Assembly (NCBI GenBank): GCA_947072565.1
Contig: CAMTIM010000040.1
Coordinates: forward strand, 1-64,000
Source: an uncultured Peptostreptococcaceae bacterium
GTDB lineage: Bacteria; Bacillota; Clostridia; Peptostreptococcales; Peptostreptococcaceae
Reading direction: 5' to 3'
DNA length: 64,000 nt
The translations under genes and the position numbers were made by a program. Shown here piece by piece: positions 46,514-55,061 of the stretch; the stretch's first letter is position 1; every line of letters starts with the position of its first letter. Under the pieces are notes generated by a model, which saw only the letters and a program-made list of their open reading frames with translations, was not told the DNA's origin and ran no database searches.

Positions 46514-46699
46514 TTAAAATAATTTTGCTGGTTTGTCATTTAATTGAGTATCTTTATTTCTTATTATTTCTCTAATTTCTTTTTCATTTAGATTAGTTTT
46601 AGCTACGATGTCTGACATACCAACATTATTCATTAATAAATCTTTTGCAAGTTCTACTGAATCCTCATATTTGATTTTTAAAAATTTATTATCTTTCAT
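46514..46699 (-). CDS. Small hypothetical protein with HTH-like segment, 61 aa
   Basis: It starts at ATG 46699, ten bases after GAAAGGATG. An upstream in-frame start would add 18 unlikely residues. The segment MSDIVAKTNLNEKEIREIIRN has the spacing of a helix-turn-helix, suggesting a DNA-binding or regulatory peptide. It is on the strand opposite its neighbours. Not assigned to a family. Confidence 0.55.
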   Translation of the reverse strand: MKDNKFLKIKYEDSVELAKDLLMNNVGMSDIVAKTNLNEKEIREIIRNKDTQLNDKPAKLF

Positions 46700-46882
46700 A
46701 TTTACACATCCTTTCACAGAATTAGATTTCCACATAAATATTGTTTTACTCATTACAAAATTTTCTACTTAAATAATATTAAACCAATATATTTATATGA
46801 AGTAGATTGACTTTAAATAACAGGATTTAGGTTAAAAAAATAGAATATATTTTAAGACAAGTTAAATAAATGGGGGGAATAT

Positions 46883-47362
46883 ATGAATTTAAAATCTGAA
46901 AGTTTAACAGAAAAACAAGCTAAGGAAATCTCTAAATGGAAATATGATGGTGAATACGAAATATATAATTTGCCTAAATGGGATACTATGGTTAAAGAAG
47001 AATATTCATTGTGTGATGAATTCAAAAGAAAGAGATTTAGTGCTTATACTAATGAAGAAAATGAATTGGTAGGATTTACAAATTTATTAGATGAAGGCGA
47101 ATCTGTATTCTTTGGGATAGGGGTAAACCCTAAATACTGTAATCAAGGTATAGGAAAAATTATTACTCAGTGTGCATTAATTGATTGTAAAACAAATTTT
47201 CCTAATAAGCCTGTTATATTAGAAGTTAGGACTTGGAATAATAGAGCAATAAATTGTTATAAAGCGCAAGGATTTGAGATTATTGAAATTAAGCATCAAG
47301 AAACTTGTATAGGTATGGGTGAGTTTTACGTTATGAAATATATAAATAATAGCGAAAATTAG
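46883..47362 (+). CDS. GNAT family N-acetyltransferase
   Basis: A 159-residue GNAT. The CoA motif is FGIGVNPKYCNQGIGKIITQ; the C-terminal motif is EVRTWNNRAINCYKAQGFEIIEIK. The N-terminal SLTEKQAKEISKWKYDGEYEIYNLP is typical of a clostridial GNAT subgroup. RBS GGGGGAA precedes ATG. Confidence 0.9.
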   Translation: MNLKSESLTEKQAKEISKWKYDGEYEIYNLPKWDTMVKEEYSLCDEFKRKRFSAYTNEENELVGFTNLLDEGESVFFGIGVNPKYCNQGIGKIITQCALIDCKTNFPNKPVILEVRTWNNRAINCYKAQGFEIIEIKHQETCIGMGEFYVMKYINNSEN

Positions 47363-47372
47363 CATAAAATAG

Positions 47373-47432
47373 TTATTGGCATTTGACAATAACTATTTGT
47401 GGTGCTACTATATTATTAGCAAATGCCAATAA
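47373..47432 (+). promoter_or_regulatory. Promoter bracketed by 13-bp inverted repeats, upstream of the Mrp gene
   Basis: TTGACA (47383-47388), 17 bp, TACTAT (47406-47411) form a strong promoter. TTATTGGCATTTG (47373-47385) and CAAATGCCAATAA (47420-47432) are exact inverted copies: one overlaps the -35 box, the other lies just after the expected transcript start. This fits a repressor that loops or bridges the promoter. Confidence 0.7.
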
Positions 47433-47449
47433 TATAAGGGGTGGAAATT

Positions 47450-48286
47450 ATGTCAAATTGTAATTCATGTCCATCAAGTAATGGATGTTCTAAAGATAAG
47501 CAACAATGTATGGTAGAAAATAATCCAATGAACAATATTAAAAATGTTATAGGAGTTATGAGTGGTAAAGGTGGAGTAGGGAAATCTAGTATATCAGTAA
47601 TGATTGCTAAACAATTGAGAGAGTCTGGTTATAAAGTTGGAATTTTAGATGCGGATATAACAGGACCTAGTGTTCCTAGATTACTTGGACTAAAAGATGA
47701 AAAAGCAAGAACTAGTGAGAATTGTATATTCCCTGTAGTAACACAAGATGGAATAAAAGTTATGTCATTAAACTTTTTAATAAAAGATGAGAATGAACCT
47801 GTAATATGGAGAGGACCAGTAGTTTCGGGGGCTGTTAAACAATTTTGGACTGATGTGCTTTGGGAAGAACTAGATTATTTAGTAATAGATATGCCACCAG
47901 GAACAGGGGATGTGGCATTAACTGTAATGCAATCTATTCCTATTAATGGGATTGTAATGGTATCTGTACCTCAAGATTTAGTTTCAATGATTGTTTCTAA
48001 GGCTATAAATATGGCAAATAGAATGAATATTAAGGTTTTAGGTATTGTTGAAAATATGAGTTATATACTTTGTCCAGATTGCGATAAGAAAATAACTTTA
48101 TTTAACGGGGAAAGTGTAGATGAGTTTTTAAGAAGTAGCAATTTAAAACTTCTTGGGGAATTACCTATGGTAAGTTCAATTTGTAATTTATCAAATAATA
48201 GTTATGAAAATCAAAGAGAAGATTTAGACAAACTATTTAGTCCAATAGTTAAAAATATTTTAAATGAATTAGGGGAGACAAAATAA
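47450..48286 (+). CDS. Mrp/NBP35-type Fe-S carrier P-loop ATPase
   Basis: 278 residues. The deviant Walker A GKGGVGKSS (39-47) is preceded by an N-terminal cysteine-rich tail (Cys4, 7, 13, 20) and followed by DADITGPSVPRLLG, DMPPGTGD and a CPDC pair near residue 210. This is the Mrp/ApbC family, which holds and transfers Fe-S clusters. RBS AAGGGGTGG just before ATG 47450. The DUF134 gene downstream is a frequent neighbour in anaerobes. Confidence 0.92.
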   Translation: MSNCNSCPSSNGCSKDKQQCMVENNPMNNIKNVIGVMSGKGGVGKSSISVMIAKQLRESGYKVGILDADITGPSVPRLLGLKDEKARTSENCIFPVVTQDGIKVMSLNFLIKDENEPVIWRGPVVSGAVKQFWTDVLWEELDYLVIDMPPGTGDVALTVMQSIPINGIVMVSVPQDLVSMIVSKAINMANRMNIKVLGIVENMSYILCPDCDKKITLFNGESVDEFLRSSNLKLLGELPMVSSICNLSNNSYENQREDLDKLFSPIVKNILNELGETK

Positions 48287-48407
48287 ATATTTGTAGTTTA
48301 AGCCCTCTACATAAGCACTTTAAATGAAATAAGTGTAATAGTATAATAGACATATATAGTAAATACATAGTATTAGATTATTTGTAATAAATGTAGGGAG
48401 AGTGAAT

Positions 48408-48854
48408 ATGTCAAGACCAACTAAATTCAGAAGAGTAGAGTTTTTTCCAGAAAATAATTATTTTGTTCCAATAGGAAAGTCTAAATGCGATCTTAAAGAG
48501 ATAATTTTAAAGGTAGAAGAACTTGAAGCAATGAGGCTTAAAGATATAGAAGAATTAAATCAAGAAGAATGTGCAAAGAGAATGAAAATATCAAGACAAA
48601 CCTTTCAAAATATAATTGATGGAGCTAGAAAAAAAGTTGCTATGGCTTTGACAGAAGGAAAAGCAATAAATATAAGTGGAGGTCATTACACTACAAACCA
48701 TTGCAAGTTTAAATGCATGGATTGTGAAACAATGTATCATATCAATTATGAACAAGATAAGTATTCTTGTCCTAATTGTGGATCTCAAAGAGTAATATGT
48801 AGTAAAAAAGCTGAATTTTGTGGGCAATGGTGTCATGGCAAAGATATAGAGTAA
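48408..48854 (+). CDS. DUF134 (UPF0251) family DNA-binding protein
   Basis: 148 residues. A sigma-70-region-4-like HTH, LNQEECAKRMKISRQTFQNIIDGARKKVAMAL, is at about 50-82. The N-terminal RPTKFRRVEFFPENNYF is the family signature. The C-terminal part adds a zinc-ribbon-like CMDC ... CPNCG and further Cys/His (CGQWCHG), a possible metal or Fe-S sensor. It may regulate the adjacent mrp gene through the inverted repeats there. ATG 48408 follows GGGAGAGTG. Confidence 0.87.
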   Translation: MSRPTKFRRVEFFPENNYFVPIGKSKCDLKEIILKVEELEAMRLKDIEELNQEECAKRMKISRQTFQNIIDGARKKVAMALTEGKAINISGGHYTTNHCKFKCMDCETMYHINYEQDKYSCPNCGSQRVICSKKAEFCGQWCHGKDIE

Positions 48855-48861
48855 TAAAAAA

Positions 48862-48901
48862 CATATTTATAATCAATTGGTTATAGATATGTTTTTTTTT
48901 A
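48862..48901 (+). terminator. Terminator after the DUF134 gene
   Basis: ACATAT...TTATAA with TTATAGATATGT imperfect stem followed by nine T residues. Confidence 0.78.
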
Positions 48902-48979
48902 TTGTTTAAAATATCATTTTATTTAAATACTAAATTGGTATATAATAACAAATGACGGCATTATACAAGGGGGAGTATC

Positions 48980-50062
48980 ATGACAAATAAGACTTTAAAA
49001 AAAATAATGATTGGTTTAATAGCATTATTTATATTTATGCTAAGTATTTATAAATCTAATTCAAATAAAATGTTACCTATAAAACAAGAAAATAAGATAC
49101 AAGTAGGCACACCTTACTATGTAGACTTTGAAGATATAAAATCAAATAATTTTATTAAAAAAAACAATAACTCACTATACTCACAGATAAAAATAAAAAA
49201 TACATCTAATCAAAAACTAAAATATGTTTATATACATCTTCAAATGCAAAAGGATCAAAATAATGAAGACATACTACCAATTTATACTTTAAATAATCTT
49301 AAACCAAATGAAACTGCAATATTAACTTTTCAGCATGAAAATCTAAAAAAACCAGAAAAACTTAAAGTAGAAAATTTAGAATTTGACTATAAAGGTGGAC
49401 GTATGTCTATTATAAATAACGAATCTAAGCTTAAATATCCAAAAAGAGATACTAGCGAAAATATATCAGTAGATTCACATGGGTATTTAAAATCATTGGA
49501 CATTACTAAGGATATAAATAAAATAGATATAAAAAATATTAAAACTATAAAAAAAGATAACAAGAATTGTCTAGAACTACATATAAAAAATAATTCTAAT
49601 TCAGAAATTAAAAATTTTAGGCTAAACTTTAAAGAGTTATATAAAAATAATGCTATTGGAGACCTTTATGTTGAGAAGGGAAAAATAAAACCTCAAGAAA
49701 GTAAAACTTTAAAAGTAGATTATAAGGAAGGTACAAAACTAGAACTTATAGGATATTGCTACGAAGTTTACGATAGTAAACATAAAATTAGCCACGGTTA
49801 TTTCCTAGATTTAGATAAAAATACATATCATACTTATGAAGAAGAAGATAAAGGTGATGTATCAAAGAGGATATTTACTACAATTTGTATAAGTTTAATA
49901 ATGGGAGCATGTTTTTTTGTATTAGACAAAAAAGCTAGAAACTTAAAAAAATTAGATATATCTAAAGAAAACAAAGATTATAAAAACAAAGCTAAAAAAT
50001 TAAGTATAATAAAATACGTTTTACTTTTTATATTTTTAGTTCAAATTATAATATTTAGCTAA
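48980..50062 (+). CDS. Hypothetical membrane-anchored protein, paralogue 1
   Basis: A 360-residue protein with an N-terminal span (about 8-24), a large external part made of two beta-rich segments (about 35-140, 150-270) and two C-terminal spans (about 292-311 and 340-358). The next gene encodes a clear paralogue; both share blocks such as SLYSQIKIKN, IDKIDIKNI-like segments, and LKPQESKTLK-like segments. The external domains look like FxLYD-type binding modules (KIKNTSNQKLKYVYIHLQMQ), but this is tentative. RBS AAGGGGGAG. Confidence 0.6.
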   Translation: MTNKTLKKIMIGLIALFIFMLSIYKSNSNKMLPIKQENKIQVGTPYYVDFEDIKSNNFIKKNNNSLYSQIKIKNTSNQKLKYVYIHLQMQKDQNNEDILPIYTLNNLKPNETAILTFQHENLKKPEKLKVENLEFDYKGGRMSIINNESKLKYPKRDTSENISVDSHGYLKSLDITKDINKIDIKNIKTIKKDNKNCLELHIKNNSNSEIKNFRLNFKELYKNNAIGDLYVEKGKIKPQESKTLKVDYKEGTKLELIGYCYEVYDSKHKISHGYFLDLDKNTYHTYEEEDKGDVSKRIFTTICISLIMGACFFVLDKKARNLKKLDISKENKDYKNKAKKLSIIKYVLLFIFLVQIIIFS

Positions 50063-50155
50063 ATAAATCAATTGATAGTTAAAAAAATATCATTTTTATT
50101 TAAATATTTAATTAGCATATAATAACAAATGAGGGGATTGTTAAGGGGGAGTAGT

Positions 50156-51262
50156 ATGGAAAATAACACAAATAAGAATTTTATTAAAGTAATGATTGGC
50201 TTAATAATTCTATTTATATGTGTATGCATAGTAAGCGTTTATATATACAATTCAAAGGAGATAACACCAAATACAAAGTCAGAAAATAAGCTAGAAATAG
50301 GAATTCCTAATTATGTAGAATATAAAGATATAAAAACAAATGAATTTGAAAAAGAAAATAAGGACTCATTATACTCACAGATAAAAATAAAAAATATATC
50401 TAATCAAAATTTATATAATGTTTATATAAATCTTGAAGTTCAAGAAGCTAATAATAGTGAAGAAGCAATTATGCCATCATATAGTATACAAAGTATTAAG
50501 CCAAATGAAAGTGCAATATTAACTTGTGAGCACAAAAATATTAAAAAATCAGAAAATCTAAAGCTAATAAGCTATAGCTACACTGATAAAGAAGGTAGTA
50601 CGACTACTGTAGATAAGCAGTCTAAGTTTACTTCATCAAAAGGAGATAATGTTACAGAAACAATAACAGTAGATTCATATAAAGATTTTAAATCCTTAGA
50701 TATTACTAATGATATAGATAAAATAGATATAAAAAATATTAGAACTATAAAACAAGATGATAAACAGTATTTACAAGTAGATATATTTAATTCATCAAAT
50801 AAAGAACTTAAAAGTATTAGATTAAATTTTAAGCAATTATATAAAAATGATGCTATTGGAGACACAATTATTAATGAAGATAAGTTAAAACCACAAGAAA
50901 GTAAAACTTTAAAAATAGAGTATAAAGATAATGTAGAATTAAAACTTACAGGATATTTCTATGAAATATATGATAGTGGAAAGAAAACTACTTATACTTA
51001 TGATTTGTTTTTGGATGAAAAATTGTATAATACATATGAATATGAAGACCAAAGTGTATCAAATAAGAATTTATATATTAGAACTACTATAAATTTAATA
51101 GCAATGATTTGTTTTTATGTTTTAAGTAACAAAGTTAAAAGATTAAGAAATTTGGCTATATCTGAGGAAAATGAAATTTATAAATATAAAGCTAAAAACT
51201 TAAATATAGCTAAATATATTTTAATTGTTACGCTTTTTATATTAATGATGATACTTACTTAA
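50156..51262 (+). CDS. Hypothetical membrane-anchored protein, paralogue 2
   Basis: A 368-residue paralogue of the previous protein with the same layout: N-terminal span (about 14-32), two external beta segments, two C-terminal spans. ATG 50156 is chosen for its AAGGGGGAG RBS, identical to that of the first copy. Even the promoter region is duplicated (TATATAATAACAAATGA at both loci). This indicates a tandem duplication of a whole transcription unit followed by divergence. Function unknown. Confidence 0.6.
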   Translation: MENNTNKNFIKVMIGLIILFICVCIVSVYIYNSKEITPNTKSENKLEIGIPNYVEYKDIKTNEFEKENKDSLYSQIKIKNISNQNLYNVYINLEVQEANNSEEAIMPSYSIQSIKPNESAILTCEHKNIKKSENLKLISYSYTDKEGSTTTVDKQSKFTSSKGDNVTETITVDSYKDFKSLDITNDIDKIDIKNIRTIKQDDKQYLQVDIFNSSNKELKSIRLNFKQLYKNDAIGDTIINEDKLKPQESKTLKIEYKDNVELKLTGYFYEIYDSGKKTTYTYDLFLDEKLYNTYEYEDQSVSNKNLYIRTTINLIAMICFYVLSNKVKRLRNLAISEENEIYKYKAKNLNIAKYILIVTLFILMMILT

Positions 51263-51300
51263 GTTAATATATAAACTAAAATAAGTTGATACAGAAACCA

Positions 51301-51333
51301 AAAAAGGATGCAATAAATTATTGCATCCTTTTA
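51301..51333. terminator. Bidirectional terminator
   Basis: AAAAGGATGCAATAA and TTATTGCATCCTTTT form a 15-bp stem between converging genes, with A and T runs at both ends. Confidence 0.92.
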
Positions 51334-51338
51334 ATATG

Positions 51339-52274
51339 TTAGTTAGTTGTTACAACTACTTCATCTTCCTTAACAACTTCTTTATAAGCATTTAAGTCAA
51401 AATGAACTTCACCTGTTATTGGGTTACGTTTATGTTTGAATATTTTGTAGAAGTGATATACAAATACTAAAACATTAGCAGCTAAAGCCAATGCACTAAC
51501 AACAAACAATGCAGTTGTATTGTGTGATGATTTCACTGCAAATATAGAAGAATCAGCAAATGTTGGAACTGACATTGCAAACATCATCCAAAAAGCTAGC
51601 GTATATGCACGATGTTGTAGCCAAGCACCTTTTTTTATAAAGAATGCTGATATTGTACATGCTAACAATAAACCTGTTCCACCGTAAAATGAGTGATCTG
51701 ATACGCAGTTATATACATATGCAAAGTTCCAAATATCATAAGCTATAATCCAAAACCAAAGTTGGTCTGGCCATAACATATCTTTGTCTTTATCTTTGCT
51801 AATAACTATACCAACGAATCCTGAAATAGTTATTATGTTTAGTATACCTGCTATACCATTCATTATATTCCATGGCCCACCTATAGTCATTACCCCATTG
51901 ACTACACCATTAAAGTTATAGCACTGAAAATCACGAACAACAGCTTCCATGATATTAATAGCTAAAATAATAGCAGGAAATGCTAGAACATATTTGTTTT
52001 TGCTTAAATTTTTACTATAACGTAGAGCCATAAAACATAGGCAACCTGCTACTGCAGAGTAGACCTTAGCCCAGTGAAACCAACTTCCAACACATGAGTT
52101 TGGACCTGCTGTTTTTTGCCATAATGTAAAAGGTAATATAATTGGTAATACTACAAAGAATATAATAGCTACATACTTGTTTTTGCGGGTGATTTCATTA
52201 AAGAGTATTAACCCACCAAGAACTGCAAACCACATTAAAGCACAATACCAAGGTATTGATTCAAATAAAAACAT
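51339..52274 (-). CDS. Polytopic membrane protein (DUF5692-like), second copy
   Basis: 311 residues with about eight to ten membrane spans and many aromatic residues (WYCALMWFAVLGG, WPDQLWFWIIAYDIWNFAYVYNC). It is nearly identical along its length to the product of the gene upstream; most differences are conservative. It resembles the uncharacterised DUF5692 family. It is the last gene of the marR operon (78-bp gap from the first copy). Probably a transporter or sensor induced when MarR is released. The assignment to DUF5692 is from memory of the family. Confidence 0.65.
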   Translation of the reverse strand: MFLFESIPWYCALMWFAVLGGLILFNEITRKNKYVAIIFFVVLPIILPFTLWQKTAGPNSCVGSWFHWAKVYSAVAGCLCFMALRYSKNLSKNKYVLAFPAIILAINIMEAVVRDFQCYNFNGVVNGVMTIGGPWNIMNGIAGILNIITISGFVGIVISKDKDKDMLWPDQLWFWIIAYDIWNFAYVYNCVSDHSFYGGTGLLLACTISAFFIKKGAWLQHRAYTLAFWMMFAMSVPTFADSSIFAVKSSHNTTALFVVSALALAANVLVFVYHFYKIFKHKRNPITGEVHFDLNAYKEVVKEDEVVVTTN

Positions 52275-52352
52275 TTTATAACGCCCCCTATTTTATTTGT
52301 AATATAGACAGTGTTTCTTGTGATGTAATAAATTCGTTTGTATTATTGATTT

Positions 52353-53288
52353 TTAGTTATTTGTACTAGCTACACTACCTTCATTAACAATTTCTTTGTA
52401 AGAATCTAAATCAGCATGAACTTCACCTGTTATTGGGTTAAGTTTATATTTAAATATTTTGTAGAAGTGATATACAAACACTAAAACGTTAGCAGCCAAA
52501 GCTAATGCACTAACAATGAATAATGCAGTTGTATTGTGTGATGATTTAACTGCAAACTTAGAAGTATCAACAAATGTTGGGAATGACATTACAAACATCA
52601 TCCAAAATGCTAGAGTATGTGCACGGTGTTGTAGCCAAGCTCCTTTTTTTATAAAGAATGCTGGTATTGTACATGATAATAATAAAGCTGCTCCAGCGTA
52701 GAACGCATGGTCTGATACACAGTTATAAACATATGCAAAGTTCCAAAGGTCATAAGCTATAATCCAAAACCAAAGTTGGTCTGGCCATAACATATCTTTA
52801 TTTTTTTCTTTACTAATGATGATACCTACAAATCCTGAAATAGTTATAATGTTTAGTATACCTGCGATACCATTCATTATATTCCATGATCCCCCTATAG
52901 TCATCATTCCATCAACTATTCCGTTAAATTTATAACATTGGAAGTCGCGAACGACAGCTTCCATAATGTTAATAGCTAAAATAATTGCAGGAAACGCTAG
53001 TACATACTTATTTTGATTTAACTTTTTACTGTAACGTAGAGCCATAAAACATACACAACCTGCTAGTGCAGAGTAGACCTTAGCCCAGTGAAACCAAGTT
53101 CCAACACTTGACCCAGCTACTGTTGTTTTTTGCCATATTGTAAATGGCAATATAATTGGTAATACTACAAAAGATATAATAGCTATATATTTGTTTCTAC
53201 GGCTTAGTTCATTAGCAAGCATTAGCCCACCAAGAACTGCAAACCACATTAAAGCAGAATACCAAGGTATTGATTCGAATAAAAACAT
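52353..53288 (-). CDS. Polytopic membrane protein (DUF5692-like), first copy
   Basis: 311 residues, same topology as the following copy; both begin MFLFESIPWYxALMWFAVLGG and share the WPDQLWFWIIAYD, NPITGEVH and KKGAWLQHRA blocks. The copies diverge mainly at the C-terminus (NEGSVASTNN against KEDEVVVTTN) and near residues 55-65. It lies 86 bp downstream of marR. A TCTATCTA/TAGATAGA inverted repeat (53334-53361) lies in that gap and could be a processing or partial termination site. Confidence 0.65.
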   Translation of the reverse strand: MFLFESIPWYSALMWFAVLGGLMLANELSRRNKYIAIISFVVLPIILPFTIWQKTTVAGSSVGTWFHWAKVYSALAGCVCFMALRYSKKLNQNKYVLAFPAIILAINIMEAVVRDFQCYKFNGIVDGMMTIGGSWNIMNGIAGILNIITISGFVGIIISKEKNKDMLWPDQLWFWIIAYDLWNFAYVYNCVSDHAFYAGAALLLSCTIPAFFIKKGAWLQHRAHTLAFWMMFVMSFPTFVDTSKFAVKSSHNTTALFIVSALALAANVLVFVYHFYKIFKYKLNPITGEVHADLDSYKEIVNEGSVASTNN

Positions 53289-53374
53289 TTTGTAACTCCC
53301 CCATCTTATCTTTAATATATTAATTTCTAAGATTCTATCTATTTAATTGCCCCTAGATAGAACTTAGTAATTAT

Positions 53375-53812
53375 CTAGTTGTTATTAACTCTGTCTAACA
53401 CAGATTTTAAAGATTTTAGTATACTATCTACCTCAGACATAGGAACCCCTGTGCTATCTAAGACCTTTTGTGATATATTTTCCATATTAGCTTTAAGTTC
53501 ATGTCCTTGTTTGGTCAATTTTATAAACACATTTCGCTCATCACTTACATCACGAACACGTTCTAATAAGCCTTTAACTTCAAGCTTTTTTAGTAGTGGA
53601 GTTGTTGTACCTGAATCAAGATATAGTCTTTTGCTCAATTCATTTACAGTAATATTATCCCCACTCCATAAAACACGCATAGCAATATATTGAGTATAAG
53701 TTAAACCTATTTCTTTAAGATATGGTTTATAGTGTTTTATCATTTCCTTTGAACATGCATACATTATAAAGCTAAGTTGGTTCTCTAATACTAAATTTTC
53801 ATCATTTGTCAT
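53375..53812 (-). CDS. MarR-family transcriptional regulator
   Basis: 145 residues, winged helix of the MarR/OhrR type: LTYTQYIAMRVLWSGDNITVNELSKRLYLDSGTTTPLLKKLEVKGLLERVRDVSDERNV. A Cys near residue 15 (MYACSKEMI) sits at the position used for peroxide sensing in OhrR proteins, so redox control is possible. It precedes two membrane protein genes in the same direction, and a 31-bp palindrome covers its own promoter. Confidence 0.92.
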   Translation of the reverse strand: MTNDENLVLENQLSFIMYACSKEMIKHYKPYLKEIGLTYTQYIAMRVLWSGDNITVNELSKRLYLDSGTTTPLLKKLEVKGLLERVRDVSDERNVFIKLTKQGHELKANMENISQKVLDSTGVPMSEVDSILKSLKSVLDRVNNN

Positions 53813-53852
53813 AATAACAAGACTCCTTATGTTGAATTAATTTGTAAAAATT

Positions 53853-53883
53853 AAATTGTTTACATTTATATTGTACACAATTT
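53853..53883 (-). promoter_or_regulatory. Palindromic MarR operator
   Basis: AAATTGTTTAC and GTACACAATTT are 11-bp arms, complementary at 10 of 11 positions, with a 9-bp centre. They lie 40-70 bp before marR, overlapping the region expected for its promoter. Length and symmetry fit a MarR dimer site, so autoregulation is likely. Confidence 0.72.
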
Positions 53884-53941
53884 AGTTTAGGACTTTATGA
53901 ATTAATTGTCAATAATTTCCATAAAAAATAAAAAAATATAA

Positions 53942-53969
53942 AAAAAGGGTAGCATCGCTACCCTTTTTA
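53942..53969 (-). terminator. Terminator of the hibernation factor gene
   Basis: AAAGGGTAGC, ATC loop, GCTACCCTTT stem with A and T runs on both sides, just after the hpf stop on the minus strand. Confidence 0.9.
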
Positions 53970-53997
53970 ATGATTTAAGTATAATCAAAAGTTTAAT

Positions 53998-54528
53998 TTA
54001 TACTTGTTCAATAATTCCATATCCGTCATGTCTTTTATAAACAATGTTTATCTCTTGAGTTTTCAAATCCCTAAATATAAAGAAGTTGTGGCCTAGTAAA
54101 TCCATTTGCATTATTGCTTCTTCTTCAGTCATAGGTGGATCTATTTTAAATCCTTTTCTTTTTCTTATAACACTTTCTTCACTGTCACAAGCTACATACT
54201 CTTCTATATTATCAAATCTAATGCTTTCATTTTTCTTATTTCTCTTTATTAGTTGAGTTTTGTATTTTCTTAGTTGTTTGTATAATTTATCATATACTAA
54301 ATCAATTGCAGAATATAAATCTTCTCTTGATTCTTCAGCTCTTATTATTACGCCATCTTTTGCAAATATCGTAACCTCTATTTTCTGGTTTTTCTTTTTA
54401 ACATCTATTTTTACTTTTACCTCGGTATCGTCGTTTATGTATTTTTCTAATCGTTGGATTGTACTTTCTATTTTTTCCTTAATCGCATCTGTTATTATCG
54501 TTTTCTTTGAAACTATTGCCATTTTCAT
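53998..54528 (-). CDS. hpf: Ribosome hibernation promoting factor, long form
   Basis: A 176-residue long-form HPF. The N-terminal RaiA/YfiA domain (about 1-100) binds the 30S decoding site, and the C-terminal dimerisation domain (about 118-176; GFKIDPPMTEEEAIMQMDLLGHNFFIFRD) joins two ribosomes into 100S dimers in slow growth. RBS GGAGG precedes ATG. Single gene with its own terminator. Confidence 0.94.
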   Translation of the reverse strand: MKMAIVSKKTIITDAIKEKIESTIQRLEKYINDDTEVKVKIDVKKKNQKIEVTIFAKDGVIIRAEESREDLYSAIDLVYDKLYKQLRKYKTQLIKRNKKNESIRFDNIEEYVACDSEESVIRKRKGFKIDPPMTEEEAIMQMDLLGHNFFIFRDLKTQEINIVYKRHDGYGIIEQV

Positions 54529-55061
54529 ATCAAGTTCCTCCAGTTATTACAATTATTTTTTTATATTAACTCCATGTATCCATTTGGATAGAAGTAATAA
54601 GCTTGTATTTATTTTATAAATTAAGTATAGTTGAAAAACGTTTATTAAAACAGTCTTTTATTTTACAAAATTTTCTGATAAAATAATAATTAATGGGGTC
54701 AAAATAAATTTTAGGAAATTATTTGTAATTATTTTGATTAGATATTTTTAGATATTTTGTAAAATAATGAAGGTAATGATAACGTTATTTAAAAGATATA
54801 AGGCCTAAGGCATTGGAACTATTAGTGTTAAAGTAAAAAATATAATGCTATTTTCTAAAAAATGATGTATAATATAGATAAGAGACATTTTTTATGTTAA
54901 GTTTTGTCACTTGACATGGAGCATGTTTCTTTTTTTATGAAATTAAATAATGAGCTTTAATAAGATTACTTTTAAAGGTAATTTGGGTTATGTGTGGACG
55001 AACCACTTAATATATAGAAAAAAGTAATTTTAGAATTTAGAAGCAATAAAAAGGAGACAAC
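54529..55061. other. 530-bp gap: hpf promoter side and helicase leader
   Basis: No gene was seen. The right half holds the leader of the helicase gene, with a terminator-like hairpin (separate entry) and a smaller ATTACTTTTAAAGGTAAT hairpin near 54965-54982. The left half (54529-54860) shows only AT-rich sequence and a possible TATAAT at 54868. Confidence 0.6.
54868..54936 (+). promoter_or_regulatory. Possible leader attenuator of the DEAD-box helicase gene
   Basis: A TATAAT at 54868-54873 would start RNA near 54880. From that very point the RNA can fold AAGAGACAT with ATGTTTCTT and, inside it, ATGTTAAGT with ACTTGACAT, followed by a T run: an intrinsic terminator at the start of the transcript. 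The helicase starts 125 nt later. No good -35 box is visible, so the promoter is uncertain. Confidence 0.5.
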
